Of a DNA stretch of 11,477 nucleotides, positions 7,358 to 11,477 are shown piece by piece; position 1 is the stretch's first letter, and each line of letters begins with the position of its first letter. The stretch is from assembly GCA_013375385.1 (NCBI GenBank), contig JABXJY010000059.1:1-11477 (forward strand), read 5' to 3'. The notes beneath the pieces were generated by a model. The model saw only the letters and a program-made list of their open reading frames with translations, was not told the origin of the DNA and ran no database searches. Made by a program: the position numbers and the translations under genes. Source of the stretch: Desulfobacterales bacterium. Lineage in GTDB: Bacteria; Desulfobacterota; DSM-4660; Desulfatiglandales; B25-G16.

Positions 7358-7387
7358 TTGACAGACCGGAGGCGGGACTGTTAATCT
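7358..7387 (+). promoter_or_regulatory. Candidate sigma-70-type promoter before the lipoprotein/transporter genes
   Basis: A perfect -35 TTGACA (7358-7363) is followed after 18 bases by TAATCT (7382-7387), a weak -10 that keeps the most conserved T, A and final T. It sits in the 115-base gap after the carboxyltransferase gene, where a separate transporter transcript would begin. The rest of the gap shows no convincing terminator, so read-through from upstream is also possible. Confidence 0.35.
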
Positions 7388-7425
7388 AAAGAAAAGATAT
7401 AGTAGCCAAATGAAAGGAGGTTCCT

Positions 7426-7824
7426 ATGAAAAAGGTAATGTATGGCATGATAGCTGTTATTCTTACTGTCGGCCTTCTCGGGTGTGCTACTAGTGGTCCA
7501 AAGGGTGGACCCAGTCCGAAGGTCACAGTGGTTGCACCCATGGTCAAGCTAAGCAAGAAGGCAACGGTTACCATCAAGGGCACCGATTTCAAGCCCGGGC
7601 AAGAGGTCGAAATCCTTTTCACTGCAGTAGATGGGGTGCAGTCAGATATTGGGTATGCCCTTAAACCGAAGCCAGTCGCTGATAGTACGGGCACATGGGT
7701 GACAACATGGAAATGTGGCCGCTTTGTTTCGAAAAAGCTGATAAAGGTGGGCTCGTATACCCTCACGGTAACAGATGCCGATTACAACGAATTGGCTAGG
7801 GCCACCGTCGCCTTTGAAAAGTAG
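7426..7824 (+). CDS. Small lipoprotein with an Ig-like (IPT-type) domain, function unknown
   Basis: 132 residues. The N-terminus MKKVMYGMIAVILTVGLLGC is a lipoprotein signal: Lys-rich, hydrophobic, lipobox LLGC, lipidated Cys at 20, then Ala-Thr-Ser, so probably an outer-membrane anchor facing the periplasm. The mature part has a beta-sandwich pattern, KATVTIKGTDFKPGQEVEI, then a DSTGTW turn and GSYTLTVTDADYNELARA near the end. That pattern is common in extracellular Ig/IPT-like domains, but I recognise no specific family. AAAGGAGG (7413-7420) lies 5 bases before the ATG, a very strong site suggesting high expression. It sits between the metabolic genes and tctC and may help capture substrate or support the binding protein; that role is inference from position only. 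Confidence 0.85.
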   Translation: MKKVMYGMIAVILTVGLLGCATSGPKGGPSPKVTVVAPMVKLSKKATVTIKGTDFKPGQEVEILFTAVDGVQSDIGYALKPKPVADSTGTWVTTWKCGRFVSKKLIKVGSYTLTVTDADYNELARATVAFEK

Positions 7825-7918
7825 TCATGGAGGCCCATGATGGGGAATCGCCAAAAGGCCAATATGGCGAAGACATAAGGGTATAACCCTGATGATGGCT
7901 CACGAGCATACGGTGAGC
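7825..7918. other. Run of four consecutive stem-loops between lipoprotein gene and tctC
   Basis: Directly after the lipoprotein stop come TCATGG/CCATGA (7825-7840, 4-base loop), TCGCCA/TGGCGA (7848-7870, 11-base loop), AGGGT/ACCCT (7878-7890, 3-base loop) and GCTCAC/GTGAGC (7898-7918, 9-base loop). None has a T-run, so terminators are unlikely. They could stabilise or process the transcript between lipoprotein and tctC. The stems are short and some may be chance. Confidence 0.4.
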
Positions 7919-7928
7919 GTAATAAGAG

Positions 7929-7936
7929 AAAGGAGG
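7929..7936 (+). promoter_or_regulatory. Strong Shine-Dalgarno site for tctC
   Basis: AAAGGAGG lies 6 bases before ATG 7943. It rules out the upstream in-frame ATG at 7892, which would also bury the signal peptide. Confidence 0.75.
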
Positions 7937-7942
7937 TTTGTT

Positions 7943-9025
7943 ATGCGTAAGAAGTGCATATTGATTGGTATGGTTTTTTTCCTCATCTCCTCTCTGGGGA
8001 TGGTACAGCTGGCCCAAGGGGTTAATTTCAAAGGCAAGACCATCAAGTGGATTATCCCCTTCCAGGTGGGGGGAGGAACTGATATTTGGGCCAGGGTCTA
8101 CGCTCCGTTCTTGCACAAGTACCTTGCCGGGAACCCCAGGATAGTAATCAAGAACGTCCCGGGTGGGGGGAGCATCATCGGAGGCAACTACTTCCATACC
8201 AAGGTTAAACCAAACGGTCTCGGGGTTTTCGGCTCCTCGGGCTCCACGAGCTTCCCCTATCTTCTGGGAGTGAGTGCAGTGAAGTATGACTTCGCCAGGT
8301 ACCACATTGTGTTCGGCTCTCCCACCGGCGGGGTGGCCTACATAAAGCCGGGCATGGGGGTGAAATCGGCCAAAGATCTCAAAGGGTTTAAGACAAAGTT
8401 GAATTATGCCTCCCAGGGAGCTACTTCCCTGGATATCATTCCCATGCTGGCCTTTGATATGCTCGGGCTCGACGTTAAGGCAATCTTCGGTTACAAGGGA
8501 AGAGGCGCCGGCCGGGTGGCCTTTGAGCAAGGAGAGGTGCGTATAGACTACCAGACCTCCACCGCGTACATAAGGAATGTCCGTCCCCTGGTGAAGCAGG
8601 GGGCTGCCATTCCCCTGATGACATGGGGCGTCCTGGATGAGAAAGGGAACGTAGTTCGCGATCCATTGGAGCCCGATCTTCCTTGCTTTCCAGAAGCCTA
8701 TGAGATGGTACACGGCAAAGGACCTTCCGGCCCAGCCTGGGAGGTCTGGAAGACCTTCTTTGTTGCAGGCTTTGGCGTGCAAAAGGGCATGTGGCTTCCG
8801 GAAAAAACTCCTCAGAAAATTGTGAAGGCTTACCGCACGAGCGCAGCCAAGGTTATAGCAGATCCGGAGTTCAAGGAGGTCATTAAGAAGAGCCTGGGCG
8901 GATACCCACAGATGGTGGGAGAGGAGGCTCGGGCTGCCTTCAATCAGGTCCTGTCCGGGGCTGAGGGAAGCAAGCCGTGGATGCTCAAATGGCTCAAGGA
9001 GAGATTTGATGTAACCGTGAAATAG
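7943..9025 (+). CDS. tctC: TctC-family periplasmic solute-binding protein of a tripartite tricarboxylate transporter
   Basis: 360 residues. A Sec signal peptide (MRKK, hydrophobic core, likely cleavage after AQG at 24-26) sends it to the periplasm. Family marks are IIPFQVGGGTDIWAR (37-51), the ligand-loop segment NVPGGGSIIGG (71-81), the domain-crossing YASQGATS and the C-terminal lobe with AAKVIADPEF. TctC/Bug proteins bind carboxylates such as citrate, dicarboxylates or aromatic acids and hand them to TctAB. The sequence departs from the typical beta-proteobacterial Bug pattern, so the ligand cannot be named. It lies upstream of tctA in the same frame, with only its own TAG and a short spacer between. 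It probably supplies the acid handled by the CoA-transferase/mutase block. Confidence 0.88.
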   Translation: MRKKCILIGMVFFLISSLGMVQLAQGVNFKGKTIKWIIPFQVGGGTDIWARVYAPFLHKYLAGNPRIVIKNVPGGGSIIGGNYFHTKVKPNGLGVFGSSGSTSFPYLLGVSAVKYDFARYHIVFGSPTGGVAYIKPGMGVKSAKDLKGFKTKLNYASQGATSLDIIPMLAFDMLGLDVKAIFGYKGRGAGRVAFEQGEVRIDYQTSTAYIRNVRPLVKQGAAIPLMTWGVLDEKGNVVRDPLEPDLPCFPEAYEMVHGKGPSGPAWEVWKTFFVAGFGVQKGMWLPEKTPQKIVKAYRTSAAKVIADPEFKEVIKKSLGGYPQMVGEEARAAFNQVLSGAEGSKPWMLKWLKERFDVTVK

Positions 9026-9037
9026 CGGGCGGGATGC

Positions 9038-10534
9038 ATTCTGGAAGCTGCACTGAAATCACTCAGTATTATCCTTGACCCCTCCCATTTCATGTTTCTC
9101 TGCGCTGGTGTCCTGGTGGGGCTTGCCATCGGGATCCTTCCCGGCCTGGGAGGGATTGTGGGGATGACTATCCTCTTGCCCCTCATCTACGGGATGGATC
9201 CCCATGCCGCTTTTGCCCTCCTCATCGGGATGGTGGCGGTGATTCCCACCTCGGATACCTTCCCTTCTGTGATGATGGGGATCCCCGGTTCCTCTGGTTC
9301 CCAGGCCACCATCATGGACGGTTATCCGCTGGCCAGAAAGGGCGAGGCGGCTCGTGCCCTGGGTGCAGCCTTTACCGCCTCCCTGACCGGGGGGCTTTTC
9401 GGGGCAGCGGTTCTCACCGGGGTCATCCCTATTGCCCGTCCTATTGTCCTGAGCTTTGGCTCGCCCGAACTCTTCATGCTTGCCCTCCTGGGCCTTTCCA
9501 TGGTGGGAGTCCTTTCTGGGAATCAACCTATCAAGGGGGTGCTCGCCGCCGGGATTGGCTTGATGATCGGCGCTATGGGAGACGCACCGGCCCTTCCCGA
9601 GTATCGCTATTATTTCGGCATTGGATATCTTATGGACGGAATCCCTCTGGTCATCGTAGGCCTGGGTCTTTTTGCCTTTCCCGAGATTATAGACCTACTC
9701 ATCAAGGGAAAGGCCATCTCAGAGGCGGCCACCCTCGGAAAGGGATGGATGCAGGGGGTTAAAGACGCCATATCCCACAAGCTCATTATCCTGCGCTGCA
9801 GCGTCATTGGTGTTATTGTGGGGTTTCTTCCAGGCCTGGGCGGCACGGTGGTTGACTGGATCGCGTACGGTCACGTTATCCAGACCACCCGGGATCGGGG
9901 GAACTTCGGCAAGGGGGATATTCGGGGAGTGCTGGCGCCCGAAAGCTCAAATAATGCCAAAGAAGGGGGAGGCCTTATTCCTACCCTGCTTTTTGGCATT
10001 CCAGGATCTGGGTCCATGGCCGTGTTCCTGGGTGGCCTCCTCATATTGGGGATCCAGCCGGGTCCGGGTATGGTTACGGAAAATGTAGACCTTCTCTATA
10101 CCGCCATCTGGAGCCTTGCCCTGGCGAATGTCTTCGGAGCTGGACTATGTATCCTTCTTTCCAAACCTATCAGCCGTCTAACCGTTATTCCCTTCAACTA
10201 TATTGCCCCCTTCATGATCCTTATCATTACCCTAGCCTCTTACCAGGCAACGAGGAGTTGGGGCGATTTGATCGCACTTCTGGTCATGGGAGTTTTGGGC
10301 TGGGTGATGAAACAGTATGGGTGGCCTCGGCCAGCAGCCCTCATCGGCTATGTACTGTCTAGAAATGTGGAGACGTATCTCTTTATCTCTGTCCAGCGCT
10401 ACGGTATATCCTGGATAACCCGTTCAGGTGTGATAATCTTGGCCTTGATTATTATCGTCTCCTTGGCCTTAGGGATCTTCTATCAGAGCAAAAAGGCACG
10501 GAAACCATGGTTGGTAAAGGATGGTGCAAAGTAG
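9038..10534 (+). CDS. tctA: TctA-family large permease subunit, atypical start
   Basis: About 498 residues with some 10-12 hydrophobic segments; the main cation-coupled permease of a TTT transporter in the inner membrane. It has the two family repeats GILPGLGG and GFLPGLGGTVVDW, plus APESSNNAKEGGGLIPTLLFGIPGSG. The first ATG in frame, 9092, has no Shine-Dalgarno site and would remove the conserved N-terminus. Reading upstream gives LEAALKSLSIILDP, which matches the usual MLEALL... opening of TctA. This frame has only ATT 9038 or CTG 9041 as possible starts before the tctC stop at 9023. An out-of-frame ATG at 9034 would join exactly if base C9037 were absent. I place the start at 9038; 9092 is the conventional alternative. 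The 3' end overlaps tctB by 14 bases. Confidence 0.85.
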   Translation: MLEAALKSLSIILDPSHFMFLCAGVLVGLAIGILPGLGGIVGMTILLPLIYGMDPHAAFALLIGMVAVIPTSDTFPSVMMGIPGSSGSQATIMDGYPLARKGEAARALGAAFTASLTGGLFGAAVLTGVIPIARPIVLSFGSPELFMLALLGLSMVGVLSGNQPIKGVLAAGIGLMIGAMGDAPALPEYRYYFGIGYLMDGIPLVIVGLGLFAFPEIIDLLIKGKAISEAATLGKGWMQGVKDAISHKLIILRCSVIGVIVGFLPGLGGTVVDWIAYGHVIQTTRDRGNFGKGDIRGVLAPESSNNAKEGGGLIPTLLFGIPGSGSMAVFLGGLLILGIQPGPGMVTENVDLLYTAIWSLALANVFGAGLCILLSKPISRLTVIPFNYIAPFMILIITLASYQATRSWGDLIALLVMGVLGWVMKQYGWPRPAALIGYVLSRNVETYLFISVQRYGISWITRSGVIILALIIIVSLALGIFYQSKKARKPWLVKDGAK

Positions 10535-11033
10535 GCTTCTCAACATCAGAGTCATCTTCGCCGCCCTCGTTATCCTGGCCCTTGGATACGGGATTTATGA
10601 GGCCATGTCTTTCGGTTTTCTGGCCAAGATCTTCCCTCTCTATATGAGCCTGTTTTGTTTGATCCTTGCCTTCATCAATCTAGGCTTGGAGATCAGGCGC
10701 TCTTTGAGGGAAACCCAAGATTCCGGGGTTGGACTCGTGGATCTGGAATCGGACTGGGGTATTCCTATGACAGCGGTCATAGAGCGTTTTTGTCTTTTTC
10801 TCGGAATTCTTCTTTTGCTGTACGCAAGCATATTCCTGGTGGGTTATCCCCTGAGCATCACTATCTTCCTGGTTCTGTTCTATCGTTTTATCACCAAAAC
10901 CGCTTGGTGGGCAGCTCTGGCGGCAGGCTTTGCTGGCCTGGGCTTTATCTCCCTTATCTCGAGACTCATGGTGATTGACTGGCCTTCAGGGATCATTCAG
11001 AACTGGATTCACTTACCCTGGCCCCTGGGGTGA
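10521..11033 (+). CDS. tctB: TctB-family small permease subunit
   Basis: 170 residues with four hydrophobic segments (about 10-28, 34-56, 90-120 and 130-150), the typical architecture of the poorly conserved small TTT membrane subunit. The central cytoplasmic-looking loop is charged (LEIRRSLRETQD), and GYPLSITIFLVLFYRF is a recognisable late-helix pattern. The identification rests on topology, length and the tctC-tctA-tctB order more than on sequence. The start overlaps tctA. AAAGG touches ATG 10521 directly, so GTG 10524 (3-base spacing) is nearly as good a start. The stop TGA (11031-11033) overlaps a GTG that opens the next frame (GTGA). Confidence 0.82.
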   Translation: MVQSRLLNIRVIFAALVILALGYGIYEAMSFGFLAKIFPLYMSLFCLILAFINLGLEIRRSLRETQDSGVGLVDLESDWGIPMTAVIERFCLFLGILLLLYASIFLVGYPLSITIFLVLFYRFITKTAWWAALAAGFAGLGFISLISRLMVIDWPSGIIQNWIHLPWPLG

Positions 11034-11245
11034 AGCTTATCGATGTGGAGCGAGAAGAAGGAAAATGTGAAGAGCCAGTGATGTTGGATTACATGGGTTG
11101 GAAAGAGGCCGCAGGGCTGGTGCGGGAGGGCTTGATCCGCACCATTGCTGAAAAAACAGTTACCTACGACCTGGCCCGACAGATGGAAGGGGCGACCGAG
11201 GTCAGGTGCTCGCAGTTTGCTAAAGTGATCATTAGGAATATGTAA
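11030..11245 (+). pseudogene. icd: C-terminal remnant of NADP-type isocitrate dehydrogenase
   Basis: An open frame of 71 codons. From about codon 17 (11078) to the end it matches the last 55 residues of isocitrate dehydrogenase: MLDYMGWKEAAGLV, KTVTYDLARQMEGA, then VRCSQFAKVIIRNM, against MLRHMGWTEAADLI, KTVTYDFERLMDGA, LKCSEFGDAIIENM in E. coli Icd (416 residues). The NADP-contact residues Tyr391 and Arg395 of E. coli are kept (Y45, R50). The other 85-90% of the enzyme, including the isocitrate-binding residues, is absent: upstream is tctB, and codons 1-16 look unrelated to Icd. The well-preserved sequence suggests a recent cut. It could be translated by coupling from tctB (GTGA overlap), but the product could not be an enzyme. 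An assembly join is another explanation. Confidence 0.82.
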
Positions 11246-11262
11246 TCTGAGAGGCATACCCT

Positions 11263-11477
11263 ATGGGAAGAAACATTGTGCAGAAGATCATGGAGGCCCA
11301 CCTGGTCTCGGGAGACCTCGCACCTGGAAGTGAGGTGGGAATATCCATTGACAACACCCTTATCCATGACGCCACTGGACAGATGGCCCTGCTCCAGTTC
11401 GAGGCACTGGGGCTGTCCCGAGTCAGGACCAGGCGATCGGTCACCTATACCGATCACAACACACTCCAGATCGGCTT
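11263..11477 (+). CDS. acn: Aconitate hydratase, N-terminal part (runs off window)
   Basis: The frame is open from ATG 11263 to the window end (71 codons). It starts MGRNIVQKIMEAHLVSG, then HDATGQMALLQFEALG, and ends SVTYTDHNTLQIG. DATG...LQFEALG followed by a (Y)xDHN motif is the opening of the aconitase/isopropylmalate isomerase fold, closest by recollection to the single-chain aconitases of anaerobic delta-type bacteria; the DHN histidine is in the active-site region. The enzyme interconverts citrate and isocitrate with a [4Fe-4S] cluster, whose cysteines would lie downstream. GAGG at 11251-11254, 8 bases before the ATG, supports the start. It follows the icd remnant by 17 bases, as expected for an original icd-acn operon. 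Confidence 0.88.
   Translation, partial: MGRNIVQKIMEAHLVSGDLAPGSEVGISIDNTLIHDATGQMALLQFEALGLSRVRTRRSVTYTDHNTLQIG

Noticed and set aside
7320..7376. Inverted repeat CCCGCCT/AGGCGGG after the carboxyltransferase gene, as a terminator
   Set aside because: The loop is 43 bases and no T-run follows the right arm. A smaller TCCA/TGGA stem before TTTT (7335-7352) is too weak.
7796..8782. Long reverse-strand open frame (328 codons) opposite tctC
   Set aside because: It lies almost wholly antisense to a clear TctC gene, its translation has no recognisable domain, and it has no visible ribosome site. GC-rich third positions of tctC explain the lack of stops.
7943..10534. TctC-TctA fusion by readthrough of the single TAG at 9023-9025
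   Set aside because: The two are in frame with no other stop, but TctC is an exported periplasmic protein and TctA a separate membrane protein, and no known recoding signal follows the TAG.
1..11477. CRISPR arrays, tRNA or rRNA genes, transposases, phage genes
   Set aside because: No regularly spaced repeats, cloverleaf-like segments or recognisable mobile-element proteins were seen on either strand.

Overview
The window reads as chromosomal DNA of a strictly anaerobic bacterium, most likely a Desulfobacterota (old Deltaproteobacteria) lineage. This rests on gene content: a tungsten-type aldehyde:ferredoxin oxidoreductase relative, a separate-subunit B12 acyl-CoA mutase, a class III CoA-transferase, a tripartite tricarboxylate transporter (TTT), and a 145-bp palindromic repeat of a type I recall from such genomes. 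The taxonomic call is inference; there is no rRNA or other marker here. All supported genes lie on the + strand.

Positions 1-7310 hold a metabolic block: the 3' part of an AOR-family oxidoreductase, a beta-hydroxyacid dehydrogenase, a repeat-filled gap (2328-2472), a CaiB/BaiF CoA-transferase, the large and small subunits of an adenosylcobalamin acyl-CoA mutase, and an acyl-CoA carboxyltransferase. The last four are tightly packed and look like one transcription unit. Read together they suggest CoA activation of a carboxylic acid, B12-dependent carbon-skeleton rearrangement and (de)carboxylation, with the dehydrogenase and the AOR-like enzyme handling a hydroxy or oxo intermediate. This resembles the mutase-decarboxylase logic of anaerobic alkane (alkylsuccinate) or branched-chain acid breakdown. 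The mutase keeps the residues that bind a substrate carboxylate but has lost several otherwise conserved pocket residues, and the carboxyltransferase is altered at its acyl-specificity position. The true substrate is therefore probably not methylmalonyl-CoA or propionyl-CoA.

Positions 7311-11033 hold an uptake block: a candidate promoter, a small lipoprotein with an Ig-like fold pattern, a spacer made of four consecutive short stem-loops, then TctC (periplasmic binding protein), TctA (large permease) and TctB (small permease). It probably imports the carboxylate used by the upstream block. TctA has no normal start codon at its conserved N-terminus.

Positions 11030-11477 are a junction. A 55-residue C-terminal remnant of NADP-type isocitrate dehydrogenase follows tctB directly, and the 5' end of an aconitase gene comes next. 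The most economical reading is that the accessory block was joined into or next to an icd-acn TCA-cycle operon, cutting off most of icd.
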